A stretch of 64,000 nt of DNA from PCRC01 sp017848435 (GTDB lineage: Bacteria > Pseudomonadota > Gammaproteobacteria > Burkholderiales > Burkholderiaceae_C). Under the pieces are notes generated by a model. That model made no database searches. It worked only from the letters and a program-made list of their open reading frames with translations, and was not told the origin of the DNA. Both the position numbers and the translations under genes were made by a program. The DNA lies in contig OZ260072.1 of the NCBI GenBank assembly GCA_965284315.1, forward strand, positions 558,001 through 622,000, written 5' to 3'. Positions 48,101 to 57,868 of this stretch are shown here, in pieces (within the stretch, counting starts at the first letter, position 1; each line of letters starts with the position of its first letter).

Positions 48101-48734
48101 GCCAGAAACGCCAACCCAGCAACGCCCCGAGGATGCCGGCGTAGACAAAAACCTCTGCAAAGTTGTTCTTGCCGGCGCGCATCCAGAAAAAGTGCAGCAC
48201 CGCCAGGCCCGCAACCCCGTACACCAGCTTGTGCAGCCACTGCCAACGCTTCGCGCCCAGGGCCTTGATGGCGCGGTTGAACGAGGTGAGCGCCAGCGGT
48301 GTGAGCAGCAGCCAGGCCGAGAAGCCCACCAGAATAAACGGCCGCTTGACGATGTCGGCCACGATCTCGGGGACGTCAAACCCCATGTCAAACCCGCTGT
48401 AACTCAGCAGGTGGACCACCGCGTAGAAATACACAAACAGCCCCAGCATGCGTCGGAAACGTGCCAGCGCGGGCGTGCCCGACACCACGCGCAGCGGCGT
48501 CACCGCCAAGACGATGCACAAAAAACGCAGGGTCCAGTCGCCGGTGGCGCGGATCAGCGCTTCCTGCGGGTTGGCACCCAACCCGTTGGTGGCAGCCCCG
48601 TAGAACAGCCAGGCCAACGGCAGCAGGCACAGCCCAAACAGCAGCGGCTTGGCCACAGGGTGCAGCAGCAGCTTGTTGACCGCGCGGCCCTGCGAACGCG
48701 GTGCCACGCCGGCACGGACGGCAGAGGTGGCCAT
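48075..48734 (-). CDS. msrQ: MsrQ, haem-containing membrane subunit of the periplasmic methionine sulfoxide reductase
   Basis: A 219-aa inner-membrane b-type cytochrome of the ferric-reductase-like family with six predicted helices. Haem histidines are expected in VYFYAVVHLLSYSGF and KRWQWLHKLVYGVAGLAVLH. It feeds quinol electrons to MsrP, which starts 2 nt upstream. The last residues are encoded within repeat copy E. Confidence 0.92.
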   Translation of the reverse strand: MATSAVRAGVAPRSQGRAVNKLLLHPVAKPLLFGLCLLPLAWLFYGAATNGLGANPQEALIRATGDWTLRFLCIVLAVTPLRVVSGTPALARFRRMLGLFVYFYAVVHLLSYSGFDMGFDVPEIVADIVKRPFILVGFSAWLLLTPLALTSFNRAIKALGAKRWQWLHKLVYGVAGLAVLHFFWMRAGKNNFAEVFVYAGILGALLGWRFWQFLSKKRA

Positions 48735-48736
48735 GC

Positions 48737-49735
<999 letters not shown>

Positions 49736-49783
49736 GGTGTGTCCTGTCAGGGTTTCCTGTCAGTCGTAGGACACGCCGCGCTC

Positions 49784-51100
49784 TTACAACGTTCCGTAGC
49801 TGTGCAGCCCGCTCAGAAACATGTTGACACCAATGAAAGCGAACGTGGTCACACCCAGACCGACCAGCGCCCACCAGGCCGACACGGTGCCGCGCAGGCC
49901 CTTCATCAAGCGCATGTGCAGCCAGGCCGCGTAGTTGAGCCAGACAATCAGCGCCCAGGTTTCCTTCGGGTCCCAGCTCCAGTAACCCCCCCAGGCCTCG
50001 GCCGCCCACAGCGCACCCAGCACGGTGGCGATGGTGAAGAAGGCAAAGCCCACCGCGATGGATTTGTACATCACGTCGTCCAGCACCTCGAAGCTGGGCA
50101 ACCGGGCTGCGATCTGCTTGCGGCCAAACAGGATGCCGGCCACGATCAGCGCGGACACGCCGAAGTACACCATCCAGTAGCTGCTGGCGTTGTCCACCGC
50201 CGAGCGGCGGAACACCACCGGCTCAAAACACAGCACGATGCCCAGCAGCCACAGCGGCGCCAGCTTGTACCAGCGGGTTTCCGTGGCCTGCTGCTTGATG
50301 AGGTAGGCAAACGCCACCATCGCGGCCAGCGCAAAGGTGCCATAGCCAATGAAGTTGGCCGGCACGTGCAGCTTCATCCACCAGCTTTTCAGGGCCGGCA
50401 CCAGCGGCTGGATTTCATGCGCCTCGCGCACCACGGTGTACCAGAGCAAAAAGCCCACCGCCGCACTCACCACCAGCATCACAAACGCCCCCAGGGAACG
50501 GGTGTTGTACTGGGCTTCAAAGTACAGGTAGAACAACGCTGTGAGCCAGCAGAACAGCACGAACACCTCGTACAGGTTGCTGACCGGGATGTGGCCAATG
50601 TCGGCACCGATCAGGTAGCTCTCGTACCAGCGCACCATGGTGCCAATCAGCGCCATGCCCACCGCCACCCAGGTCAGGCGCGAACCGAGCGACTCCATGG
50701 CATCGCCCTGCCCCTTGACGAACATGCCCAGCCAGTAGAACGCGGTGGCCATGAAAAACAGCATGCTGGCCCACAAAATGGCCGACTGGCTGGACAGGAA
50801 ATACTTGAGCCAGAACACCGAATCGGCACGCGCCAGGTCGCTCTGGTACGCCGTGATGGCCAGCAGCGACACCGCCGCCACGCCCACCATCAGGCGTTGC
50901 AGCGGGCGCCAGAACCAGCCCAGCCAGATGGCTGCGGGCACGGTGCCCACCAGGATGGCTTTCTCGTAGCCGTCCATGAACTGGGCGTAGCGCGACAGCG
51001 CAAACAGCCCGCCGGCCAGCACCAGCACGGCAAAGACCCAGTCCTGCCAGTTGCGGCGTGCCATGAAACTTTCATTGAGCGAGATGGTGGCGGTGTTCAT
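49784..51100 (-). CDS. ccsB: cytochrome c biogenesis protein CcsB/CcsA type (System II)
   Basis: A 438-aa polytopic protein with about eight helices and the tryptophan-rich WWD haem-handling motif WAAEAWGGYWSWDPKE, flanked by periplasmic His residues. With ResB it exports haem and ligates it to CXXCH apocytochromes. A 54-nt gap separates it from resB on the same strand. The N-terminal region (about 1-110) is less conserved. Confidence 0.93.
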   Translation of the reverse strand: MNTATISLNESFMARRNWQDWVFAVLVLAGGLFALSRYAQFMDGYEKAILVGTVPAAIWLGWFWRPLQRLMVGVAAVSLLAITAYQSDLARADSVFWLKYFLSSQSAILWASMLFFMATAFYWLGMFVKGQGDAMESLGSRLTWVAVGMALIGTMVRWYESYLIGADIGHIPVSNLYEVFVLFCWLTALFYLYFEAQYNTRSLGAFVMLVVSAAVGFLLWYTVVREAHEIQPLVPALKSWWMKLHVPANFIGYGTFALAAMVAFAYLIKQQATETRWYKLAPLWLLGIVLCFEPVVFRRSAVDNASSYWMVYFGVSALIVAGILFGRKQIAARLPSFEVLDDVMYKSIAVGFAFFTIATVLGALWAAEAWGGYWSWDPKETWALIVWLNYAAWLHMRLMKGLRGTVSAWWALVGLGVTTFAFIGVNMFLSGLHSYGTL

Positions 51101-51154
51101 CGGGCGTCTCCGGGTCGTGTCGGTGTGTCGGTCAAAGTGCGTGGCATGGCGGGG

Positions 51155-53275
51155 TCAGTCTGTGGCGTTGATCAGCTTGCGCTTGAGATGGCCGAACTCT
51201 TTGTCAACGTCCATGGTCTTGCGGTTGGTTGACAGGGCCAGTGTGGCCTGTGCGCTGTCGCTGCCCTGTGGTGTCAGCCAGACCCAGAGGCGGCGTTCGC
51301 GCACGTAGAGCATGGAAAATATCCCCACAATCAAAAACAGGCAACCCAGGTAAACGATGTTTTTACCCGGCGCACGGGCCACCTGGAACACGCTGGCCTG
51401 CACCTGCTTGAAGTCTTGCAGCTGGAACGCCATGGGTGCGGGGTACAGCACCGCGTCGCTCAGGCTCAGCACCGACTGCACCATGAAGGCTTGCGTGGTC
51501 TCGCCCGGCTGCAGCGGTTTCAGCCCGGCGGTCTCGCGGGTCATTTGCGCCAGTTCGAACAACACGCCATTGATGATGCGCACCAGCACCTCGCCAGCGC
51601 GGGCGCGCTCGGCCTCGGGCACGTTGGCTTCCATGAAATCGGAAATCGCCTGCAGGCCGCTCACCGCTGCCGGGCCGGCGCTGTTGCCACTGCCGGCAAA
51701 CAACGCCAGTGCGCGGCTGGCCGACGCGGTCAACTGGTCCGCGAGTTCAGGTTTCAGCGGGTCGGTGGACTTGGCCACGTAGCGCTGCACCGCCCGCTCG
51801 CGCAGGGCGGTGTCGGCCAGGGCATCGCGCAGGGCGAGGAAGCCGTTGAGGCTGTCCTGGTCGTCGGCCGGGACGCGCAGGTAGCGGAAGCGCTCGGCGG
51901 GCGTGTCGCGTGTGCCCATCAGGAACACGCGGCCTGCGCCGTCGCCCATGTCCACCGGCAGCATGTAGTTGTTGTATTCGCGGGCCTGACCGGCCGCGTC
52001 GCGCAGCTTGTAGGTGATGCTGGGCCCGATGTTGCGCAGCTCTTTTTTGGTGACGGTCTTGTTGGCGGCACCGAGCCGGCTGTCGATGGCGGCACGCAGG
52101 TCCACCTTGCGCACGTCGGTGCCCGATTCGCCCGCACCGCCAAAATTCTCGACGTTGATGACACGCAGGGCGATGAACTCCAGCGTCATTTTGTCGCTGC
52201 CAGCCGCGTCACCGCGGGTGAGTTCGGCGCTGCTGCCGATCGTGCCGTCGATCTCGAAGGGTTTGGTGGCCGAACCCATCGGGTAGGCCTTGAGCTTGAC
52301 GCTGGAACCGCCGTCGTCAAAGCTCGACTGGTAGATTTGCACACCCTTGTAGCTGGCCGGGTGGTTGACCTCCACCCGCGCCGGCGTCTCGACACCGGTC
52401 TCCAGGTCGCGGATGACGATGTCACTGGCAAACAGCTTGGGCATGCCGGTGGAGTAGTAGTCCACCACAAACTTCTTCAGCTCGACCGAGAACGGCAGTT
52501 CCTGCAGCAGGATGCCCTTGGGCTGGGTCAGGATCGCGGTGCTGGCGGTACCGCCCTCGGGCACCATCAGGTTGCCACGGAACGTGGGGTTGCTGTCGCT
52601 CAGGCGGTGCTGGGGCGCCACGTCGGCCAGCAACCCACCGCCCACGTAGGGCACCTTGCCGTTGAACCAGGTCTGCGCCCGCACCACCAGGTCACCGTCC
52701 AGCAGGCCGCCGATGCACACCAGCACGATGGCACTGTGCGCCGCGATGTAGCCCAGCTTGTTGGCGGCACCGGCCTTGGCCGCCACCATCCAGCCGGTCT
52801 CACGCTGCTGCAGTTTGACGCGCCAGCCGCCGCTGACCAGCGTCTTGCCGATCCGCTGGGCGGCGGCTTCTGCCGCTTCGGGCAGCAGCGACTCGGCCTT
52901 GTGGCTGAAGGCCTTCAGGCTTTGCTCGCGGATGCCTTCCTTGTAGACCTTGAAGTCGGCCAGGATCTTGGGCGTGTTGCGGCCCACACACAGCGAGGTG
53001 CTGATGACCAGAAACGCCAGGATCAGCAGAAACCACCAGGCGCTGTAGACCGAATACAGGTCAATCACCCGGAACAGTTCGGCCCAGAACGGCCCAAACT
53101 GGTTCACGTAGTTGTTCAGCGGCTCCTGCTGCTTGAGCACCGTGCCGATGATGGACGCGATGCAGATGACGGTCAGCAGCGAGATGGCAAACCGCATCGA
53201 CGACAGCAACTCGATCGCCTCCCGCGCCACGTGCGAGCGGGTTTTCAGTCGGAGGCCATGGGTCGATACAGACAT
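51155..53275 (-). CDS. resB: cytochrome c biogenesis protein ResB/Ccs1 (System II)
   Basis: A 706-aa protein with three N-terminal helices (about 22-43, 75-95, 160-185). A large periplasmic domain follows, then a final helix (about 650-672, NIVYLGCLFLIVGIFSMLYV). It presents haem and holds apocytochromes for CcsB. The start is ATG 53275 (MSVSTHGLRLKTRS); the frame is open 14 codons further. It would mature cytochrome c4 just upstream and PetC. Confidence 0.93.
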   Translation of the reverse strand: MSVSTHGLRLKTRSHVAREAIELLSSMRFAISLLTVICIASIIGTVLKQQEPLNNYVNQFGPFWAELFRVIDLYSVYSAWWFLLILAFLVISTSLCVGRNTPKILADFKVYKEGIREQSLKAFSHKAESLLPEAAEAAAQRIGKTLVSGGWRVKLQQRETGWMVAAKAGAANKLGYIAAHSAIVLVCIGGLLDGDLVVRAQTWFNGKVPYVGGGLLADVAPQHRLSDSNPTFRGNLMVPEGGTASTAILTQPKGILLQELPFSVELKKFVVDYYSTGMPKLFASDIVIRDLETGVETPARVEVNHPASYKGVQIYQSSFDDGGSSVKLKAYPMGSATKPFEIDGTIGSSAELTRGDAAGSDKMTLEFIALRVINVENFGGAGESGTDVRKVDLRAAIDSRLGAANKTVTKKELRNIGPSITYKLRDAAGQAREYNNYMLPVDMGDGAGRVFLMGTRDTPAERFRYLRVPADDQDSLNGFLALRDALADTALRERAVQRYVAKSTDPLKPELADQLTASASRALALFAGSGNSAGPAAVSGLQAISDFMEANVPEAERARAGEVLVRIINGVLFELAQMTRETAGLKPLQPGETTQAFMVQSVLSLSDAVLYPAPMAFQLQDFKQVQASVFQVARAPGKNIVYLGCLFLIVGIFSMLYVRERRLWVWLTPQGSDSAQATLALSTNRKTMDVDKEFGHLKRKLINATD

Positions 53276-53317
53276 GTGGGGATTTTCAGTAACTTCAATT
53301 AACTGCGGCTGAACCAT

Positions 53318-53353
53318 GAAAAAGGGCGAGCCCTCTTGCGAATGGCCCGCCCT
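53318..53353 (-). terminator. Rho-independent terminator after cytochrome c4
   Basis: Arms AGGGCGAGCC (53323-53332) and GGCCCGCCCT (53344-53353) pair over 10 positions with one mismatch and an 11-nt loop. On the minus strand it is followed by TTTTTC. It separates the cytochrome c4 gene from resB. Confidence 0.8.
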
Positions 53354-53410
53354 GATTCAGGGTGTGTTGCCGGCGAATGGTTCAACCATTCGCACTGGCA
53401 CGGCGCGGTT

Positions 53411-54046
53411 TCAGCGCAGACCGGCGATGTAATCCGACACCGCGCGGATCTCGCGGTCGTTCAGCTTGGCCGCCACCTGGGTCATTTGCAGGTTGTTCTT
53501 GCGGGTGCCGTCACGGAACGCGGTCAGCTGGGTGGTGGTGTAGTCGGCATGTTGGCCGGCCAGACGCGGGTACTGGGCCGGGATGCCGGCACCGTTCGGG
53601 CTGTGGCAGCCGGCGCAGGCGGCGATCTGGCGGTCGGCAATGCCACCGCGGTAGATGCGCTCGCCCAGGGCGACCAATTCTTTGTCTTTCGCAAAGCCGG
53701 GCTTGGCGGGCTTGGAAGCCACCCAATAGGCGATGTTCTTCATGTCCTCTTCTGACAGGCCGGCCGCAAAGCCGGACATGACGGCATTGGCACGTTTGCC
53801 GGACTTGAATTCTTTGAGCTGCTTGACCAGGTATTCCGGGTGCTGCTGCGCCAGCTTGGGGTTGGCCGGGATGGCCGAGTTACCGTCGGCCGCGTGGCAG
53901 GCCACGCAGGTGGCGAAGCTGGCCTCGCCCTTGGCCAGATCTGGCTTGAACTTGGCCGCTGCCGGGGCCGGCGCGTCAGATGCGTTGCTGGGAACAACCG
54001 TGACAGCGCACAGGGCTGCCATCAAAAATGGAACAAACGACTTCAT
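53411..54046 (-). CDS. dihaem cytochrome c4
   Basis: A 211-aa periplasmic dihaem cytochrome. It has a signal peptide (about 1-22) and two class I domains with CVACH (about 47-51) and CAGCH (about 144-148). The second half has the expected axial Met region. It carries electrons from the bc1 complex to terminal oxidases. The start is ATG 54046 (MKSFVPFLMAAL); no clear RBS. It lies upstream of the ResB/CcsB genes and is followed by a terminator. Confidence 0.93.
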   Translation of the reverse strand: MKSFVPFLMAALCAVTVVPSNASDAPAPAAAKFKPDLAKGEASFATCVACHAADGNSAIPANPKLAQQHPEYLVKQLKEFKSGKRANAVMSGFAAGLSEEDMKNIAYWVASKPAKPGFAKDKELVALGERIYRGGIADRQIAACAGCHSPNGAGIPAQYPRLAGQHADYTTTQLTAFRDGTRKNNLQMTQVAAKLNDREIRAVSDYIAGLR

Positions 54047-54226
54047 GGCGTGGAGGTATAAGGTTGGGCGCAAAACTAGGCGATTCTACAATGCGGTGTT
54101 GCATGTCCCCGGGTTTGTACCCGGAGGTTCCCGTCGGGCTTTGCCACCGGCAGCGCCTGGCGCCGCCCGCCTCCCCCGCCGCCCGCCACCCGACAGACCC
54201 CGTGTCTGCCATTTTTAGAAGCCCCG

Positions 54227-54982
54227 ATGACCGCCAGCCCGCCCCCCGCTGCCCCTGTAACCCCTGACGCCCAGAGCGCCGGGGCCACGGCTTTGCCGCT
54301 CACCGCCGTGCAGGCCACCGGCTGGCTGCACACCGCCAAGTTCCTGACCTCGGCGCCCGAACTGAAGCACCTGCCCCCGGTGGAGGTGCCCGAAATTGCC
54401 TTTGTGGGCCGCTCGAACGCCGGCAAATCCACCTGCATCAACGTGCTGACGCAGCAAAAGCGGCTGGCCTACGCCTCCAAAACACCCGGCCGTACCCAGC
54501 ACATCAACCTGTTCACCCTCGGCAAACAGGGCGTGACCGACGCGGTGCTGGCCGATTTGCCAGGTTACGGCTACGCGGCGGTGCCCAAAACCGCCAAGTA
54601 CCGCTGGCAGCAGGTCATGGCCAACTACCTGGTGACGCGCGAGAACCTGCGCGGCATCGTGCTGCTGTGCGACCCGCGCCTGGGCCTGACCGAACTCGAC
54701 GAGGTCTTGCTCGACGTGGTGCGGCCCCGCGTGGCCGAGGGCATGAAGCTCCTGGTGCTGCTGACCAAGTCCGACAAGCTCAACCGTGCCGAGGCCAACA
54801 AGGCGCTGTCGATCACGCGACTGCAGGCCGGCGGCGGCGAGGTCAAACTCTTCTCGGCCTTGAAAAAACAGGGCGTGGACGAGGTCAGCATGCTGCTGTG
54901 GCAGTGGGCGCACGACGCGACGCTGCGCCCCACCACCGCCCTGCCCCTGCCAGACGACCACGACACCGCCGACCCGACATGA
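54227..54982 (+). CDS. engB: ribosome biogenesis GTPase YsxC/EngB
   Basis: A 251-aa GTPase of 50S assembly. G1 GRSNAGKST, G2/switch TPGRTQHIN, G3 DLPGYGYA and G4 TKSD are present. The N-terminus has a Pro/Ala-rich extension of about 30 residues. A possible promoter (TTGGGC, 17 nt, TACAAT at 54064-54092) would give a 130-nt leader with a CCGGGT/ACCCGG hairpin. The 180-nt region to cytochrome c4 has no other element. Its stop overlaps the next gene. Confidence 0.94.
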   Translation: MTASPPPAAPVTPDAQSAGATALPLTAVQATGWLHTAKFLTSAPELKHLPPVEVPEIAFVGRSNAGKSTCINVLTQQKRLAYASKTPGRTQHINLFTLGKQGVTDAVLADLPGYGYAAVPKTAKYRWQQVMANYLVTRENLRGIVLLCDPRLGLTELDEVLLDVVRPRVAEGMKLLVLLTKSDKLNRAEANKALSITRLQAGGGEVKLFSALKKQGVDEVSMLLWQWAHDATLRPTTALPLPDDHDTADPT

Positions 54983-55878
54983 TCCGCACCCACCAGCAGC
55001 CCCTGCCGCACGGCATCACGCTCAGTTGCCGCACGGCGGGCGAACGCGGGCACCCGCTGCTGGTGTTTTTGCATGGCTTCCCGGAAGGCGCGTTTGTGTG
55101 GGACGGCCTGCTGGCCCACTTTGCCCGGCTCGGCTACCGCTGCGTGGCCCCCAACCTGCGCGGCTTCGAGGCCTCCAGTGCGCCGACCGACCCCAAGGCC
55201 TACCGCGCCAAACACCTGATCGAGGACATTGCCGCGCTGGTGGAGACCGAAGGCGGCCACCTCGCGGCGCTGGTGGCGCACGACTGGGGCGGTGCCGTGG
55301 CCTGGGGCCTGGCCAACCAGCGGCCGGCGCTGATGGACAAGCTGGTCATCGTCAATTCGCCCCACGCCGGCACCTTTTTGCGCGAGCTGCAGCACAGCCC
55401 CGAACAGCAGGCTGCCAGCGCCTACATGAACTTCCTGATCCGGCCGGACGCCGAGGCGCTGCTGGCCGAAGACGACTACCGCCGCCTGTGGGCCTTTTTC
55501 ACCAACATGTTCGCCGACCGTGGCGATTTCGCCTGGCTCACCGACGCGGTGAAAGCGCAGTACCGCGCGGTCTGGCAACACGGCCTGACCGGCGGCTGCA
55601 ACTACTACCGCGCCTCGCCGCTGCGCCCACCCCGACCGGAAGACCCGGCCGCGGCGGCGGTGACCTTGCCGCGCGAGATGCTCACCGTGACCGTGCCCAC
55701 GCTGGTGATTTGGGGACTGGACGACATCGCCCTGCCGCCGTCGCTCATTGACGGGCTGGACGGCTACGTGCAAGACCTCACCGTGGTGCGCGTGCCCGGC
55801 GCCACACACTGGATCGTGCACGAACAGCCAGACCGGGTGGCACAGGAAATCAGCGGCTTTTTGCTACAAACTAAATAG
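54979..55878 (+). CDS. alpha/beta hydrolase, epoxide hydrolase-like
   Basis: A 299-aa alpha/beta-fold protein. The oxyanion motif is HGFPE; the nucleophile elbow has Asp in AHDWGGAVAW, as in epoxide hydrolases and dehalogenases rather than the Ser of esterases. The catalytic His is in GATHWIVHEQP and an acid in WGLDDIAL. The substrate is unknown. The start ATG overlaps the engB stop by 4 nt (ATGA). The C-terminal LLQTK and stop are encoded by repeat copy F. Confidence 0.85.
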   Translation: MIRTHQQPLPHGITLSCRTAGERGHPLLVFLHGFPEGAFVWDGLLAHFARLGYRCVAPNLRGFEASSAPTDPKAYRAKHLIEDIAALVETEGGHLAALVAHDWGGAVAWGLANQRPALMDKLVIVNSPHAGTFLRELQHSPEQQAASAYMNFLIRPDAEALLAEDDYRRLWAFFTNMFADRGDFAWLTDAVKAQYRAVWQHGLTGGCNYYRASPLRPPRPEDPAAAAVTLPREMLTVTVPTLVIWGLDDIALPPSLIDGLDGYVQDLTVVRVPGATHWIVHEQPDRVAQEISGFLLQTK

Positions 55879-55920
55879 CTAAATCACAAGCCTTTACTAA
55901 GGCTTGGTGCCAAAAAGGCT
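55858..55920 (+). repeat. dispersed repeat, copy F
   Basis: TTTTTGCTACAAACTAAATA then GCTAAATCACAAGCC and TTTACTAAGGCTTGG. It covers the 3' end of the hydrolase gene and runs directly into the solitary REP-like 17-mer at 55920-55936. Confidence 0.7.
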
Positions 55921-55936
55921 TGGAATCTGACCCCAA
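55920..55936 (+). repeat. solitary REP-like unit
   Basis: TTGGAATCTGACCCCAA, identical to the 17-mer at 33060-33076 by the RAYT gene. The arms TTGG/CCAA are shorter than in the RAYT ends. It stands alone in the gap between the hydrolase and lpxL-like genes. Confidence 0.7.
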
Positions 55937-55981
55937 CACCCTCCAAACGCCTGCAGCGGCGTGTGGGGGCCGTTTCAGGGC

Positions 55982-56854
55982 TCAGTACACCGACGGCTCG
56001 CCCGGTGGCCGCGTCTTGAAGCGTTTGTGCACCCAGAAGTACTGGGCCGGCATCTTCACAATCTCGGCCTGCAGGCGCTGGTTCATCAGGGCCGTGTCGG
56101 CCACCGCGTCGGCGGTCGGGAAATCGGCCCAGGGTTCGTGGAAACGCACCCGGTAGCCACGCCCGCCGGGCAACAGCTCGGCCACCACCAGTTGCACCTG
56201 CATGTCGAGCAGCCGCGCCATGCGCGACGGCGCCAGCAAGGTGGCGGTGGGCACGCCAAAAAACGGCACGAACGCCGCGTCCTTGGGGCCGAAGTCCATG
56301 TCCGGCAGGTTGAAGAACCCCATGCCGGCGCGGATGGCGCGCAGCAGCGGCTTGGCGGTTTCGTGGCGGGAAAAAATGCTGGCGTTGCCAAACCGCAGCC
56401 GCGCCCGCTTCAGCGCCGCGTCCACCACCGGGTTGCTTTGCGCCTGGTAGATCGAGCAGCCGCGCCGTGCGATGTAGAGCTGAATGGCCGCACCCGCCAC
56501 GTCCAGCCCCAGAAAGTGCGGCGCCAGCCACATCACCGCGCCGGGGTGGGTGTCGGCAAAATGCACCGGCCCTTCCACCTGGATCAGCCGCTTGAGCCGG
56601 GCTGGCGACGCGTACCAGAGCACGCTGCGCTCCAGAAAGCTCCGCCCCAGCCACTGGAAGTGTGCGAACGCGATGGCGCGGCGCTCGGTGTCGCTGCGCT
56701 CGGGGAAACACAGTTCGAGGTTACGCAGCGCAATGCGCCGCCGGTCGCGGGCAAACGGCCACAACAGGATGCCCAGCCCACGCCCCAGCAGCGCCAGCAG
56801 CGGCAGTGGCAACCAGTGCAGCAGCCACAACAGGGCCAACACCAGCCGCATCAT
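55982..56854 (-). CDS. LpxL/HtrB-family lipid A acyltransferase, second copy
   Basis: A 290-aa membrane-anchored lysophospholipid acyltransferase-like protein that adds a secondary acyl chain to lipid A. It has an N-terminal helix (about 3-33) and the catalytic HX4D motif in WLAPHFLGLDVAG. Later family residues are YQAQSNPVVD and QYFWVHKRFKTRP. The start ATG overlaps the stop of the paralogue upstream by 4 nt. Chain length and position specificity cannot be read from sequence. Confidence 0.9.
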   Translation of the reverse strand: MMRLVLALLWLLHWLPLPLLALLGRGLGILLWPFARDRRRIALRNLELCFPERSDTERRAIAFAHFQWLGRSFLERSVLWYASPARLKRLIQVEGPVHFADTHPGAVMWLAPHFLGLDVAGAAIQLYIARRGCSIYQAQSNPVVDAALKRARLRFGNASIFSRHETAKPLLRAIRAGMGFFNLPDMDFGPKDAAFVPFFGVPTATLLAPSRMARLLDMQVQLVVAELLPGGRGYRVRFHEPWADFPTADAVADTALMNQRLQAEIVKMPAQYFWVHKRFKTRPPGEPSVY

Positions 56855-57711
56855 GCGGGCGCTCCGGTGCCGTCGGCCTTGGTGTCCACACGCGGCTGCT
56901 TGTAGCGCGCATAGCCCCACAGGTACTGCTGCGGGCATTCGCGGATCAGCCGCTCCACCTCGCCGTTCAGCTGGCCGACGGCTTCGGTCAGGTCGGCCGA
57001 GAGCGGCACCTGCAGTTCTCGGCAGTGCAGCCGGTAGCCCTGGCCCCAGGCCAGGCGTTCGCTCCACACCATCAGCGTGGTGGCGCCGGTCTGCTGGGCC
57101 AGCCGGGCGGCCAGCGTCATGGTGTAGGCCGCGCGCCCGAAAAACGGCGACCACAGGCCCAGGCCTTCAGGCGGCACCTGGTCGGGCAGCAGGCCCACGG
57201 CCTGGCCACGCCGCAGCGCCTTGATCATGTCGCGCACGCCCGAGAGGTTGGTGGGCACGGCCTTCAGTCCGGGCCGGCTGCGGGCCGAGTCTTCCAGGTC
57301 GGCCAGCACCGCCTTGCGTGCCGGGCGGTAAAGCACGGTGAGCGGGCCGTGGTCGGCGCTGTAGCGCTGGGCCAGCGCCTGGGCCAGCACCTCAAAACAG
57401 CCAAGGTGCGGCGTCAGCAGCAACACCCCCTTGCCGCTGGCATAGGCGGCGTCCAGCGGCGGCAGGTTGTCCCAGCCGCAGGGGGGGGGCGTTTGGCCGA
57501 ACCAGATGCGCGGCAGTTCGGCCGTCATGCAGCCGGTCTGGCCGACGGCGCCGCGCACCTGGGCAAAGCGGTAACCGGCCTGCGCGGCGTTGGCCAGAAA
57601 GGCGCCGCGGTAACGCGGCGAGGCCAGAAAGGTCAGCCAGCCCAGCGCCCAGCCCACGGCGTGGAGCAGCCACAAAGGCCAGCGGGACAGGGTTTTGAAG
57701 AGGCTCAGCAT
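56851..57711 (-). CDS. LpxL/HtrB-family lipid A acyltransferase, first copy
   Basis: A 286-aa paralogue of the next gene. It has an N-terminal hydrophobic anchor (about 8-32), catalytic HX4E in LLTPHLGCFEVLAQ, LYRPARK and LLPDQVPPEGLG. The last segment QYLWGYARYKQPR matches the family end. Two adjacent copies suggest separate acyl additions on lipid A, as LpxL and LpxM do; which is which is not clear. It is divergent from metK. Confidence 0.9.
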   Translation of the reverse strand: MLSLFKTLSRWPLWLLHAVGWALGWLTFLASPRYRGAFLANAAQAGYRFAQVRGAVGQTGCMTAELPRIWFGQTPPPCGWDNLPPLDAAYASGKGVLLLTPHLGCFEVLAQALAQRYSADHGPLTVLYRPARKAVLADLEDSARSRPGLKAVPTNLSGVRDMIKALRRGQAVGLLPDQVPPEGLGLWSPFFGRAAYTMTLAARLAQQTGATTLMVWSERLAWGQGYRLHCRELQVPLSADLTEAVGQLNGEVERLIRECPQQYLWGYARYKQPRVDTKADGTGAPA

Positions 57712-57720
57712 GCAATTCGG

Positions 57721-57726
57721 TAAAAT
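57721..57726 (+). promoter_or_regulatory. -10 element of metK
   Basis: TAAAAT (5/6 match) with a G just upstream. The -35 is poor (a TTGAAG at 57695-57700 is 20 nt away). It places transcription start near 57732, directly at the 5' arm of the riboswitch aptamer, which supports both calls. Confidence 0.5.
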
Positions 57727-57731
57727 AGAGG

Positions 57732-57820
57732 CGTCGCTGAGTTAAATGAGCAACTTGCAGGGCGACCAGAGGCGGTGTTTCACCGCCTCGTTAAACAAAT
57801 CTGCTAAAGCGTTCGCCAGA
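57732..57820 (+). ncRNA. SAM-II-like riboswitch in the metK leader
   Basis: P1 is GTCGC (57733-57737) / GCGAC (57762-57766). The loop begins TGAGTTAAA, close to the SAM-II loop TGATTTAA, and ends TTGCAG. A downstream CTGCTAAAG (57801-57809) carries the conserved GCTAAA, and its CTGC pairs with GCAG (57757-57760) to close the pseudoknot. Unlike the minimal aptamer, a perfect 9-bp hairpin (57769-57789) is inserted between P1 and the pseudoknot strand. It precedes metK, which makes SAM, so feedback control fits. A second stem (ACAGG/CCTGT) lies next to the RBS. The assignment is from remembered consensus, not a model search. Confidence 0.65.
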
Positions 57821-57868
57821 GCCAACAGGCCGTCGGCAACGCCGTACCAACCTGTGGAGTTTATTCAA

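Noticed and set aside
51149..51162. GGGGTCAGTCTG near the resB 3' end as another REP-like unit
   Set aside because: It matches only part of the motif, lacks the TTGG/CCAA arms and lies next to the resB stop; probably chance.
57746..57868. An N-terminal extension of MetK reading from 57746
   Set aside because: It would translate through the predicted riboswitch. The MANDFLFTSES start at 57869 has an RBS and matches the family.
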